DNA from: Candidatus Melainabacteria bacterium
GTDB lineage: Bacteria > Cyanobacteriota > Vampirovibrionia > Obscuribacterales > Obscuribacteraceae
Length of the DNA: 37,500 nt
Assembly (NCBI GenBank): GCA_003963305.1
Contig: RXJR01000021.1
Span: 1-37,500 of the forward strand
Reading direction: 5' to 3'
Positions 24,537 to 33,234 of the stretch are shown here, in pieces. Made by a program: the position numbers and the translations under genes. The notes beneath the pieces are model-generated. The model did not search any database, had not been told where the DNA came from, and saw nothing but the letters and a program-made list of their open reading frames with translations. Each line of letters starts with the position of its first letter. Within the stretch, counting starts at the first letter, position 1.

Positions 24537-25835
24537 ATGTTTGAAGAATCAAAGGCGCTCGCAGTGCCGCTCTTAATTGTCACCCTGACCTGCGTCGCCA
24601 TTGAGATGGCGATTTCGATCAAGCGGGGTCTAAATCTCTATAATCGCAAGGATACGCTCTGCAATCTATCTATTCTGCTCGTCTCGCGAATCAGCCAACC
24701 ACTGTTTCTCGGCTACATTTACGGAACACTGAGATTAGTCGAAGCCATGCGCCCGTATGAGATTCCAGACAATACTGTTTCAACTGTCGGCGCCCTGATT
24801 CTCACAGATTTTGCGTACTACTGGGAACACCGAATGAGCCACACACTGAAACCACTATGGTTCTTCCACGAGGTGCATCACTCGAGTAAAAATTTCAACC
24901 TGTCCACAAGCTTTAGATTACATTGGCTAGGCAGACTGTTAGCGCCGATTATCTTCACCCCTCTTGTGCTAATGGGATTCAGAGCCGAGCAGGTATTTCT
25001 ATTTTTCATAATCAATTTGTTCTATCAGTTTTTCCTGCACACAAAATTAATAGGTCAACTGGGCGTGCTCGAAGGTATTATCAACACACCATCTGCTCAT
25101 CGTGTCCATCATGCTCGCAATCAAATCTATATCGACAAAAATTTTGGTGGCATTCTGATGATCTGGGATCAAATTTTCAGCACCTATCAGCCCGAAACAG
25201 TTGCGCCAAAATTTGGCATACTGGGCAGATTTGAAAGCAATAACCCTTTCACAGTTCAGTTTCACCAGGTGCCGTACTATGCGCAGTTAGCCCGGGCAGC
25301 AAAATCTCTTCCAATCATTTCGACTCTGGTGGCGGTGATTGCTTCAGGTTGTTTTTCCACTGCTGGACTGGCGCAAACGGCGAGCACACGCGAGCAGCCA
25401 TCTGAACTCGCAAAAGGCGCACCACCAGCTTCGTCTCCCGTTCCGGACGATATCACGCCGCTAAAAGGCGCCGTGGAAATTTCGGATGAGAAAGCGCCGG
25501 ATCTTACAGGCACCTGGAAAGGACACGTGCTTGAGTATCACAGGCATCCCAAAATGGAAATAATAGAGCAAAATGGAAGCCAGATAAAAGGCATATACAG
25601 CGGGCTTCTGGGCAAATTTCCCTTGACTGGCTCAGTCGATCTAGTAAACCAGACTGTTCAACTCAATGTTGATTTTTCCAGATCCAGACTGGCTAAATGG
25701 AAGAGAAGAGATACCGTAATAGCAGTCTTCAATGGCACAATCAAAGACGAGGTAATCAGCGGCATAGCGTCGATTCCGGAATTCGGCGACAAATCCGTTC
25801 ACTTCGAAGCAAAGAAACGCCAAAAAACTGATTAA
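24537..25835 (+). CDS. Sterol-desaturase/fatty-acid-hydroxylase family protein fused to an exported-type C-terminal domain
   Basis: A 432-residue protein. Residues 1-240 are a membrane di-iron oxidase of the fatty acid hydroxylase superfamily with four or so membrane segments and the boxes EHRMSH, HEVHH and HRVHH. About residues 258-280 look like a second, internal signal sequence (RAAKS, then LPIISTLVAVIASGC, ending in GLAQT). A Pro/Ser linker (283-325) and a C-terminal domain (about 328-428, LTGTWKGHVLEY, then beta-rich strands) follow; the domain resembles a small beta-barrel or lipocalin-like fold. The oxidase would act on lipid or sterol-like substrates; the fused domain probably faces the periplasm. 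Its stop overlaps that of the convergent LysE gene by 4 bases. No ribosome site is clear. Confidence 0.82.
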   Translation: MFEESKALAVPLLIVTLTCVAIEMAISIKRGLNLYNRKDTLCNLSILLVSRISQPLFLGYIYGTLRLVEAMRPYEIPDNTVSTVGALILTDFAYYWEHRMSHTLKPLWFFHEVHHSSKNFNLSTSFRLHWLGRLLAPIIFTPLVLMGFRAEQVFLFFIINLFYQFFLHTKLIGQLGVLEGIINTPSAHRVHHARNQIYIDKNFGGILMIWDQIFSTYQPETVAPKFGILGRFESNNPFTVQFHQVPYYAQLARAAKSLPIISTLVAVIASGCFSTAGLAQTASTREQPSELAKGAPPASSPVPDDITPLKGAVEISDEKAPDLTGTWKGHVLEYHRHPKMEIIEQNGSQIKGIYSGLLGKFPLTGSVDLVNQTVQLNVDFSRSRLAKWKRRDTVIAVFNGTIKDEVISGIASIPEFGDKSVHFEAKKRQKTD

Positions 25836-26569
25836 AGTCGCAAAGACAGAATCGACCAGAGACCGAATCCGGCAATAATCGCTGCGGAAGAGAAATTTAT
25901 GACTGCCATTCCCTTTCGGTTGAGCAGATGACTAAATCTGGAGACGCTTGCGCTTAACGTAAGCCACCACAATGCAGAACCAGCAAAGACTCCTAGCACC
26001 ACATACAGTGCCTGGAGAGACAGTCTTTCAACTCCAAAAGCGGAGAGTATGGCTGAAAAACTCAAAATCGTCATAGGATTAGTAATAGTCAAAGCAAATG
26101 TCTCAAGAAGAGCCTTGCGAGCGCTGGCAGTGGCATATTCGGTGCCCATTGTGCCAGTATCAGTATCAGTATCAGTGCCAGTATCAGTATCAGTGCCGGT
26201 GCCAGTTCCAGTTCCAGTTCCAGTTCCAGTTCCGGTGCCGGTGCCAGAGTCAGTGCCTCTCTCGACATCAGGACGAAGGTCGGTCTGCTCAGTCGAGCTT
26301 CGAAAGACCTTGAAAGAAATATAAAGCAGCAGCAGACCGCCACCAATATGCAAAGGCAAGGTCAGCGCTGCGAACAATTTTGTCAGGGCAGCCAGTCCGA
26401 CTATGGCAGCAACTGCATACAAGCCGTCAGCCAAAGCTGCTCCCATTCCAGCAGACAAACCAACTTTCCACCCATCCAACAGCGACTTCCGAATGCAAAT
26501 AACGCCAATAGGCCCGACCGGAGCCGCTATGGATACTCCTATCAACAAACCGCGGAAAAACAAATCCAT
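25832..26569 (-). CDS. LysE/RhtB-type amino-acid exporter with a Gly/Asp-Thr repeat insert
   Basis: A 245-residue inner-membrane exporter of the LysE family. The first helix carries GVSIAAPVGPIGVICIRKSL, the classical LysE N-terminal motif. Helices follow at about 38-62, 65-88, 150-175, 183-208 and 220-243. Between the third and fourth segments is an unusual insert (about 104-142) of Gly-Thr and Asp-Thr dipeptides encoded by a 6-bp repeat. Family members export basic or neutral amino acids. It lies 10 nt after an Lrp-family regulator on the same strand, the usual partner that senses the exported amino acid. Confidence 0.86.
   Translation of the reverse strand: MDLFFRGLLIGVSIAAPVGPIGVICIRKSLLDGWKVGLSAGMGAALADGLYAVAAIVGLAALTKLFAALTLPLHIGGGLLLLYISFKVFRSSTEQTDLRPDVERGTDSGTGTGTGTGTGTGTGTGTDTDTGTDTDTDTGTMGTEYATASARKALLETFALTITNPMTILSFSAILSAFGVERLSLQALYVVLGVFAGSALWWLTLSASVSRFSHLLNRKGMAVINFSSAAIIAGFGLWSILSLRL
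26151..26256 (-). repeat. 6-bp tandem repeat encoding Gly/Asp-Thr
   Basis: About 18 units of CAGTAT, CAGTGC, CAGTTC and CCGGTG type (plus-strand view) encode alternating Thr with Gly or Asp in the LysE-like exporter. The unit keeps the frame; the block is hypervariable in appearance. Confidence 0.85.
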
Positions 26570-26579
26570 AATTCAAACC

Positions 26580-27065
26580 TCAAACTTTATCGCCTCTGCT
26601 CACTTTGACCGACAGATTGTTGAGAGGCAGTTTCAAAGTCTCCTTGACAGAAGAGAGCGCAATGATCGTCTGCGTTTTTGCGACTCCACCTGAGTCTTTC
26701 AAATCATTCGAAATCAAGTGCTCCAGTTCAGCGGTGTTTTGACAACGAATCTTGAGCAAGTAGTCATACTCTCCCGTTATGTGGTGACACTCCTGCACCG
26801 CGTCGGCATTGTGCACGAATTCGACGAAAGCAGCCCTGTGTTTCGGGTGCTCCAGAACTACCGCCACAAACGCCAAAAGCGAACAGCCGACCGCATCAGG
26901 ATTGACTACTGCAGCGTAAGATTTGATTGTGCCTGCTTCTTCCAGCTTCTTTACACGGTCGGCTGTACTGGGTCCGGAAAGATTTAAAACGCCGGAAAGC
27001 TCCGACCAGGAAGAACGCCCATTTTCCATCAAATGGTTGAGAGCCATTAAATCCAAATTATCCAT
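26580..27065 (-). CDS. Lrp/AsnC-family transcriptional regulator
   Basis: A 161-residue regulator, the normal length of the family. Residues 1-60 are the winged helix-turn-helix (LDLMALNHLMENGRSSWSELSGVLNLSGPSTADRVKKLEEAGTI in broken phrases), and residues 65-150 form the RAM ligand-binding domain with GEYDYLLKI and the ECHH start of its second strand. The start is the ATG at 27065 with AAGGG 7 nt upstream; the frame stays open 39 codons further but this would give an atypical N-terminus. It should bind DNA as dimer or octamer and respond to an amino acid. The LysE exporter 10 nt downstream is the obvious target and is probably in the same operon. Confidence 0.88.
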   Translation of the reverse strand: MDNLDLMALNHLMENGRSSWSELSGVLNLSGPSTADRVKKLEEAGTIKSYAAVVNPDAVGCSLLAFVAVVLEHPKHRAAFVEFVHNADAVQECHHITGEYDYLLKIRCQNTAELEHLISNDLKDSGGVAKTQTIIALSSVKETLKLPLNNLSVKVSRGDKV

Positions 27066-27257
27066 TCTGCAGCCCTTAAAAACGAAGGAATTTGATCCAA
27101 TTATCCTAGATTTCAAAGGCAATGTCAAGCAATCGCCTTCAATCACGGCACAAACCGTTGCCAACAGGAAATTCGGACTCATGCGTTAGAATGTCGAGTC
27201 TGATTTGATAGGTTCTCTCGTGACAGTACTGGTCTGCATATCAGGAAACGCGTTTAT

Positions 27258-27638
27258 ATGCTAAAAACCATTGGCACCACATTCAGTGCCGCCTTTCTCT
27301 GCACAACGCTCGCCGTTGTAAGCGCAATAGCATCGCCCACGGTCAAAGATTTTTCCGGGAATGCCGACTATTACGCGAACTGCTACCACGGTAAAAAAAC
27401 TGCCTCAGGTGCGCTGCACGACAAAACAAAATTTATGGCAGCGCATAGAACCCTGCCCTTTGGAACGAAAGTGCGCATCACCCATCGCAAAACAAAGAAG
27501 CAATGCGTCGTCGTGATCAACGATCGCGGACCGTTTACAGCAGACCGAGTCATTGACGTCTCTTACGCAGCCGCTCAAGAGCTTGGAATCGTCAGCGGCA
27601 GCAAAATGGTCGATTGCGAAGTCATCGCAGAAGACTGA
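27258..27638 (+). CDS. RlpA-like septal-ring lytic transglycosylase (short form)
   Basis: A 126-residue exported protein with a signal peptide (cleavage near residue 26) and a single double-psi beta-barrel of the RlpA type: GNADYYANCYHGKKTASG, FMAAHRTLPFGTKV and VVINDRGPF with the catalytic Asp. It lacks the SPOR domain of E. coli RlpA. It should cut denuded glycan strands in the periplasm. It lies near mltG, another glycan-cutting enzyme, with one minus-strand gene between. GGAA about 10 nt before the ATG is a weak ribosome site. Confidence 0.85.
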   Translation: MLKTIGTTFSAAFLCTTLAVVSAIASPTVKDFSGNADYYANCYHGKKTASGALHDKTKFMAAHRTLPFGTKVRITHRKTKKQCVVVINDRGPFTADRVIDVSYAAAQELGIVSGSKMVDCEVIAED

Positions 27639-27648
27639 GCCTGGTTCA

Positions 27649-28065
27649 TCACCACTCGACGGTAAGTTCGTCTTCCTGCTTCTTCAAATGTTCTGATTGC
27701 TGGATTTTTGAATGAACCATCAAATATGCCGATAACGCCTTCTCTCGAAGAGGGGTAACGGGACAGTTATCACGCATATGTGCGAACTTTTTACGCGCAT
27801 CCAGATGCCGCCCAGCCATGTAGTAGCTCATGCCAAGATAAAGTTGGGCATCCCACTGGTCGGCAGCGACATTCTGCAAAAGCTCGATGGCCTGGGCATA
27901 GTCCTTATTCTGATAAGCTTCCAGTCCCAGCAGGAACCAATCTTCTTCCATATGTGTAAAAGGATCTGTTAGTAATGACGCTACAGCCAGTGAAGCATAA
28001 TAAGATTTATCGATCAATGTGTTAGCGCGTAGAATCGCATCGAAATTGAAGGCAGTCAAATTCAT
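27649..28065 (-). CDS. Small TPR-like protein
   Basis: A protein of 100 to 138 residues with one or two TPR units (WFLLGLEAYQNKDYAQAIELLQN and AQLYLGMSYYMAGRHLDARKKF) and a charged C-terminus. Its start is not clear. ATG at 28065 overlaps the 5' end of divergent mltG by 47 bases. TTG at 28017 would just avoid overlap, and ATG at 27951 gives the core alone; none has a good ribosome site. The protein has no signal peptide in the shorter forms. It converges on rlpA with 10 nt between the stops. Function unknown beyond protein binding. Confidence 0.6.
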   Translation of the reverse strand: MNLTAFNFDAILRANTLIDKSYYASLAVASLLTDPFTHMEEDWFLLGLEAYQNKDYAQAIELLQNVAADQWDAQLYLGMSYYMAGRHLDARKKFAHMRDNCPVTPLREKALSAYLMVHSKIQQSEHLKKQEDELTVEW

Positions 28066-29335
28066 TCTTTTAATCGCGGTGATCGGCACTCTTTGTGCCG
28101 TTGCTGCCTGTGGCTGGGTCTGGAACGACCTGAACAGTCCAATCGAACATAAAATGGCTGGAAAAACCGTCAATATCCCCATGGGTAGCAGCACTGACCA
28201 GATAGTGCAGAAGCTGCAAGCCGACGGAATTGTTCAGCATGGCTCCACTCTCAAGCTCTACATTAAAATTCAAGGCGTGGGTTCGTTAATCAAAGCGGGA
28301 GACTACCAGTTTCCATCTCCAATTTCGCCCAAAGACGTTGTTCAAAAGTTGGTCGAAGGCGGCGCGGCTGCAAGCAAACTGACCATCATCGAGGGCTGGA
28401 CCCGATGGGATATCGCTCATGCTATGGCGGCCATTCCCACATTGAAACTAAAGAATGCCGAGCAGGCGCTGGCATTAATGAACGACACATCGTCTATAAA
28501 AGATCTTGACCCGACAGCAACCAGCCTGGAAGGTTACATGTTTCCCGACACTTATTTCGTGCAATCGACCACGACTGCCAAACAGTTGCTTGAGAGTAGT
28601 GTCGAACACTTTCATCAAGTCTGGAACAAAGATCTGGCGGCGCTGGCCTCAGCCAGAAAGCAAACACCGCACGAGGTTGTGACCATTGCTTCAATAATTG
28701 AGACGGAAGCCAAACTCGCAAGCGAAAGACCGGTCGTCGCCTCTGTAATTTATAACCGCTTGCGTCAGCGCATTCCCTTGAGTGTCGACTCGACGATCGT
28801 TTATGCATCAAAACTGGCGGGGAAATGGCGAAACAACGGCATCGTCTACCTCAGTGACGTCAATCGCGACTCACCATACAACACACGCAAGGTCACAGGG
28901 CTACCGCCGGGACCAGTGAGCAATCCCGGCTTATCTTCCCTGAAAGCGACTCTGCAGCCGGCAAACACAGGATTCATCTACTACGTTAGAGAGCCATCGC
29001 GCAACGACGGCGCGCATAATTTTTATGTCGATGCAGCTGGATTCGAGCTGGGAGTGCAGGCCCTGAGAAACTGGGAAAAACTGCATCGGGGAACAGTTGC
29101 AACAACATCTTTGAAAACGCTTCGCACTATACCCGGTTCGCCCAAACCGAATGCTTCCGGGTCAAAAGTCAAACCGAAAGACGCAGCGAAAGACGCAGCG
29201 AAAGGCGCAGCGAAACCTGCGCCGAACAAAGCAAAAGCGGCATCAGGCAAGCCATCTCATGCACCAGGCAAAAGTTCAGCGACAACCAAACGCACCTCTT
29301 CAAAACAGAAAAAATCCGCTCGTCGCCATCGCTAA
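28019..29335 (+). CDS. mltG: MltG endolytic transglycosylase
   Basis: A 438-residue inner-membrane protein with one N-terminal helix (FILLIAVIGTLCAVAACGWVW in two halves, residues 15-35), a LysM-like region (48-95) and the YceG domain. The catalytic Glu228 is in ASIIETE; other signatures are LEGYMFPDTY (170-179), LPPGPVSNPG and the final GAHNFY. It ends nascent glycan strands during peptidoglycan synthesis. The last 65 residues are Lys/Ala/Ser/Pro-rich and strongly basic, with a 12-bp repeat; E. coli MltG has no such tail. The GTG at 28019 has no clear ribosome site but gives the proper basic start before the helix. Confidence 0.9.
   Translation: MLARRIASKLKAVKFILLIAVIGTLCAVAACGWVWNDLNSPIEHKMAGKTVNIPMGSSTDQIVQKLQADGIVQHGSTLKLYIKIQGVGSLIKAGDYQFPSPISPKDVVQKLVEGGAAASKLTIIEGWTRWDIAHAMAAIPTLKLKNAEQALALMNDTSSIKDLDPTATSLEGYMFPDTYFVQSTTTAKQLLESSVEHFHQVWNKDLAALASARKQTPHEVVTIASIIETEAKLASERPVVASVIYNRLRQRIPLSVDSTIVYASKLAGKWRNNGIVYLSDVNRDSPYNTRKVTGLPPGPVSNPGLSSLKATLQPANTGFIYYVREPSRNDGAHNFYVDAAGFELGVQALRNWEKLHRGTVATTSLKTLRTIPGSPKPNASGSKVKPKDAAKDAAKGAAKPAPNKAKAASGKPSHAPGKSSATTKRTSSKQKKSARRHR
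29176..29211 (+). repeat. Three 12-bp repeats in the mltG tail
   Basis: GAAAGACGCAGC occurs twice and GAAAGGCGCAGC once, in tandem, encoding KDAA-type units of the basic tail. Confidence 0.8.
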
Positions 29336-29519
29336 ATACATTTCGCTTTTTCTTTTTGCTGCAACTGTCCTGGAATGGACCCGCCACCAGATGCAGTGCC
29401 ATATATACGTCACATGTCTTGCAATATCCCGACCATTTGATATTGTGGTTGGTACATGGTGAAATATTAGGAAATCTGCGATACTGTCGGTTTCAGACAA
29501 TTTCCATGAGATTGCGGCA

Positions 29520-30908
29520 ATGATTGAATCCTTGCAAGACCAAGAACGCGAACAACTGGTGCAGTTTCTGAAAGAACGTTCGATTCTGCGGTTATTAGAC
29601 GACAGAATCATTCACGGGCTGAGTCTCAGCCTGGTCGAAAAGCATTGCGGTCCGGGGCACATCGTCTTCAAAGAAGGTGATCCGGGCGATGGGCTATATA
29701 TCATCAGGCACGGCTCAGTCGAAGTCAAACGAAAAGCAGACGCCAAGCCGATTGCTTACCTGACGGCAGGAGAGTGTTTCGGTGAAATGTCGCTGCTCAA
29801 CAACCAACCGCGCACAGCAACTATTCGAGTGCCGGAAGAGGCTGTGATTCTAAAGCTTTCAAAAAAGGCTTCAATAGACCTGAAGTCCAAATTTCCCGTT
29901 CTTGGAGAGGAACTGGAGAAGCTTGCTGAGCAGCGAGACGGAAAAAGAGCATTCAAAGCGCCGGGTCTGGAGGGAAATACTGCCTTTTTCGACCTGCCCA
30001 CCGTTATTCAGGCGGTCGCTTCGTCGCGCCAGTCAGGCAAATTGAATATTTTTCCAACCCATGCGAATCCTGGTTCAAAACTTGTTTTCGACAGAGGAAA
30101 TCTGATTTCAGCGAACTTCAAGCATTTAACCGGTGACTGTGCCGTTTTTGAACTGCTTGCTGTGCAAGACCCGGCTGATTTCGCCTTTGAGCGCTCCGCC
30201 GACAATGACGGCAAACCAGTTGAATCGACGCTAGATCGTCCAATCGAGCGACTGCTGGTAGAAGGAGCAAGACGTTCAGATGAGATGCCGAAATTGATGG
30301 AGAAGGTAGGCGGAATCAACGCCACCTTCAGTACGCCGCCGCATATTCCGAAATGGAAAGAACTGCCGGATTCAATTCAATCGTTGGCTCCCAAAATTTG
30401 GAAACTGATAGAGCTCGATTTGTCGGTCGAGGAGATTTTGCCGCTGGTGGCAGTCGACAGCTACAGCATATTGCAAACCTTGAGCGAAATGGTCAGTTTG
30501 GAATTGATCAAACCTGTGATTACTGCTGCACCCGAGGCAGACGCACCTGAGGAAGTCGCCTACAGGCGCGGCGACACAGCCGAAATAGATTTGCGGAGAA
30601 TCCTCAAACAATCCACCAAATTAGCCCGCACTCTTTACGCACTAAATATGGTGGCAGCGAACCTGTCAAATATTGTCGATACCGCAACTGTTCAATATTG
30701 CCTCGATGAAGCTTTGCGCGAAACGACCAAGACGTACCCCCAGTTATCATGCCTGAAAGTGCACACCGGCGGCAAAACGCTTGACGTTCGCGGCGCGTCG
30801 TCAGAGTTGTCCAGTCGTGTCAACTCTGCAGAAGCACTGACGATGCTGACAAATAAATTCCTGCAGCTAATGAGCGACAAACAAACGCAGAAGCTGGGCA
30901 AATGTTAG
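29520..30908 (+). CDS. Cyclic-nucleotide-binding plus DUF4388 (PATAN-type) protein
   Basis: A 462-residue cytoplasmic protein. Residues 20-135 form a cNMP-binding domain with the phosphate-binding cassette FGEMSLLNNQPRTATI, including the Glu and Arg that hold the cyclic nucleotide. Residues 150-270 match the DUF4388/PATAN domain (FDLPTVIQAVASSRQSGKLNI; LVFDRGNLISANF), found in gliding and response-regulator proteins of cyanobacteria and deltaproteobacteria. The rest (280-460) is helical and not recognised. No DNA-binding helix-turn-helix is evident, so it is probably a cAMP/cGMP-responsive adaptor. The stop is 4 nt from the convergent asnS stop. Confidence 0.82.
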   Translation: MIESLQDQEREQLVQFLKERSILRLLDDRIIHGLSLSLVEKHCGPGHIVFKEGDPGDGLYIIRHGSVEVKRKADAKPIAYLTAGECFGEMSLLNNQPRTATIRVPEEAVILKLSKKASIDLKSKFPVLGEELEKLAEQRDGKRAFKAPGLEGNTAFFDLPTVIQAVASSRQSGKLNIFPTHANPGSKLVFDRGNLISANFKHLTGDCAVFELLAVQDPADFAFERSADNDGKPVESTLDRPIERLLVEGARRSDEMPKLMEKVGGINATFSTPPHIPKWKELPDSIQSLAPKIWKLIELDLSVEEILPLVAVDSYSILQTLSEMVSLELIKPVITAAPEADAPEEVAYRRGDTAEIDLRRILKQSTKLARTLYALNMVAANLSNIVDTATVQYCLDEALRETTKTYPQLSCLKVHTGGKTLDVRGASSELSSRVNSAEALTMLTNKFLQLMSDKQTQKLGKC

Positions 30909-30912
30909 CTGA

Positions 30913-32328
30913 CTAAAAGTCTGCAGTCTTAGGTGCTCGTGGGAATGGAATGACGTCACGAATGTTGCCCATGCCGGTGGCAAATTGCACAGTACGTTCC
31001 AGTCCCAGACCGAACCCGGCATGCGGCACAGTGCCGAAACGGCGCAAGTCTAGATACCACCAGTATTCTTCAGTGTCGAGCCCAGAATCTTTCATGCGCT
31101 GCTCCAGCACATCAAGGCGCTCTTCTCTCTGACTGCCCCCAATGATCTCGCCCACCTTCGGAACAAGCACATCCATCGCGCGCACCGTCTTTCCGTCTTC
31201 GTTGAGGCGCATGTAGAAGGCTTTGATATCTTTTGGATAATCGCTGACGATGACGGGCTTCTTGAATTTCTTCTCGGTCAAGTAGCGTTCATGTTCCGAC
31301 TGCAAATCGATTCCCCAGGAAACCGGAAATTCGAAGTTCTCACCACACTTGACCAGAATGTCTACAGCTTCAGTGTATGTCAGTCTGACAAAGTCGCTCT
31401 CAACAATGCCTTTCAATGTCTCAATCACTGTTTTATCAATGCGCTCATTGAAAAATTCCATGTCAGTACCACAATTTGTGAGGACATCGTTGAAGATGGT
31501 CTTCAAAAATTCCTCTGCTACAGTCATGTTTCCTTCGAGCGTGCAGAAAGCCATCTCCGGCTCGACCATCCAGAACTCAGCCAGATGGCGGGAAGTATTG
31601 GAATTCTCCGCGCGGAATGTCGGTCCGAATGTGTAGACATTGGATAACGCGGTAGCGTAGATTTCCGCTTCGAGTTGACCACTGACGGTCAAATTTGTTG
31701 GACGTCCGAAGAAATCCTGCTCGAAATCGATGGACTTATCTTCTTTGCGCGGCACATCAAGCAAATCAAAAGTAGTCACTTTGAACATCTGACCGGCGCC
31801 TTCGCAGTCGCTGCCCGTGATGATCGGAGCGTGCACATAGATGAATCCACGCGACTGGAAAAAGTTGTGAATCGATTTGCAAATCTCGTTTCTTACACGA
31901 GCAACTGCGCCGAAAGTATTTGTTCTCGGGCGCAAGTGAGCGATGGAGCGCAGGAACTCCATCGAAGTACCTTTCTTTTGCAAAGGATAATGAGCAGGAT
32001 CGGCATAACCAAATACTTTCACGCTTTCAGCTTTGATCTCGGTTGCCTGCCCTTTACCAGGAGAGGCAACAACTTCACCATAAATTTCCACACTACTGCC
32101 GATACCAATCTGAAGAATCTCGGCTTCGTAGTTAGGCAACTTCGCCTCGGCCAGAACTTGAACGTTCTTTAGCGTCGAGCCGTCGTTTATCTCGAGAAAC
32201 GAGAACCCGCCTTTCGAATCTCGACGCGTTCTGACCCATCCACAGAGCCTAATCGACTTACCAATGCTTTCAGCATTCAGGGCGTCGACAACTTTTGTCT
32301 GTTTCATTTCCTCAAGTTTGGTGCTCAT
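30913..32328 (-). CDS. asnS: Asparaginyl-tRNA synthetase
   Basis: A 471-residue class II synthetase that charges tRNA-Asn. An N-terminal OB fold binds the anticodon ([19 protein letters not shown], about 27-45). The catalytic core has motif 2 with [21 protein letters not shown] (broken here: [11 protein letters not shown], then [10 protein letters not shown]), which separates AsnRS from AspRS, and motif 3 [12 protein letters not shown]. It ends with PRAPKTADF, normal for the family. GGAG 6 nt before the ATG at 32328 supports the start. The O-methyltransferase gene ends 51 nt upstream on the same strand. Confidence 0.96.
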   Translation of the reverse strand: MSTKLEEMKQTKVVDALNAESIGKSIRLCGWVRTRRDSKGGFSFLEINDGSTLKNVQVLAEAKLPNYEAEILQIGIGSSVEIYGEVVASPGKGQATEIKAESVKVFGYADPAHYPLQKKGTSMEFLRSIAHLRPRTNTFGAVARVRNEICKSIHNFFQSRGFIYVHAPIITGSDCEGAGQMFKVTTFDLLDVPRKEDKSIDFEQDFFGRPTNLTVSGQLEAEIYATALSNVYTFGPTFRAENSNTSRHLAEFWMVEPEMAFCTLEGNMTVAEEFLKTIFNDVLTNCGTDMEFFNERIDKTVIETLKGIVESDFVRLTYTEAVDILVKCGENFEFPVSWGIDLQSEHERYLTEKKFKKPVIVSDYPKDIKAFYMRLNEDGKTVRAMDVLVPKVGEIIGGSQREERLDVLEQRMKDSGLDTEEYWWYLDLRRFGTVPHAGFGLGLERTVQFATGMGNIRDVIPFPRAPKTADF

Positions 32329-32379
32329 ATGTTCTCCGAAGATTCAGTCTCTTTGTGGTTTATACGGTAGTATCGTGTT

Positions 32380-33015
32380 TTACTTCTTGCGAATGAAGAA
32401 GACGCCGTCTCGAATAGTCAACAACACTTTATCAACGCGGTTGTCGCCAGCGACGTGATTATTCAAGGCGTCGATTGCCTTATCATCATCAGTTTTAGGA
32501 TCGAGTACAGCCCCGCTCCACAAAACATTGTCAATCAAAATGATGCCCCCACTCTTTAGTTTGGGCAACACCGCTTCGTAGTAGTTTTTGTAATTTCCTT
32601 TATCGGCATCGATGAAAACCAGGTCGAATGGTCCATCCAGCTGCCTCAATGATTCCAGTGCGGGACCTTCTTTAACAACAATCTTCCTGCCGTGCTCGCT
32701 TCTCTCGAAATATTTTTTGGCAAATTCGATGCATTTCGGATTTATTTCTAGCGTCGTTAGTTTGCCGTCTGCTGGTAAACCTTCCGCCATCGAAAGCGCA
32801 GAATAACCAGTGAACATACCGATTTCCAAAATCGATTTGGCACCAGTGATTTGAACCATCAGTCGCAGAAACGAACCTTCTATAGGTCCAGTCAACATCT
32901 GCGGGTATTCCATGCGCGCGTGTGTTTCTCTGTGGAGTTCGTCCAACAGCGCGTTGGTCGGCTCAGTCTTTGACTGCGCGTATTCTTCAATACCCGGGCT
33001 GGTCAATGTCAACAT
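32380..33015 (-). CDS. O-methyltransferase, caffeoyl-CoA OMT-like
   Basis: A 211-residue SAM-dependent enzyme of the cation-dependent O-methyltransferase family. The SAM site is ILEIGMFTGYSALSMA (about 62-77), with an acidic residue in TTLEIN. The metal site is FIDADKGNYKNYY with the later LIDNVLWSG. Bacterial members methylate catechol-type hydroxyls on many small molecules; the substrate here is unknown. GGAGG 8 nt before the ATG supports the start. It precedes asnS in the same direction and is divergent from the serine dehydratase. Confidence 0.9.
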   Translation of the reverse strand: MLTLTSPGIEEYAQSKTEPTNALLDELHRETHARMEYPQMLTGPIEGSFLRLMVQITGAKSILEIGMFTGYSALSMAEGLPADGKLTTLEINPKCIEFAKKYFERSEHGRKIVVKEGPALESLRQLDGPFDLVFIDADKGNYKNYYEAVLPKLKSGGIILIDNVLWSGAVLDPKTDDDKAIDALNNHVAGDNRVDKVLLTIRDGVFFIRKK

Positions 33016-33234
33016 GCGAATTCCTCCGATCAGACCTTGTTTTATACCAGATCGGAAAAATCAGTCCTTTAATAAGCAGAGCCGCATTGCATCTAAGTCA
33101 ACATTTGGTTATAACTACTCAGCCTCGAACCTATGACATCCTCGTCGTCATCAAAAACGTATAGAGGTAGTACAATCGCCTATACCAGATAAACGGCATC
33201 AGCTGAGCTTCTCATCCATTGACAGCCAGGAGCA

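Noticed and set aside
26049-26324. Val/Pro/Ser repeat frame on the plus strand
   Set aside because: It is the reverse complement of the Gly/Asp-Thr repeat in the LysE exporter gene.
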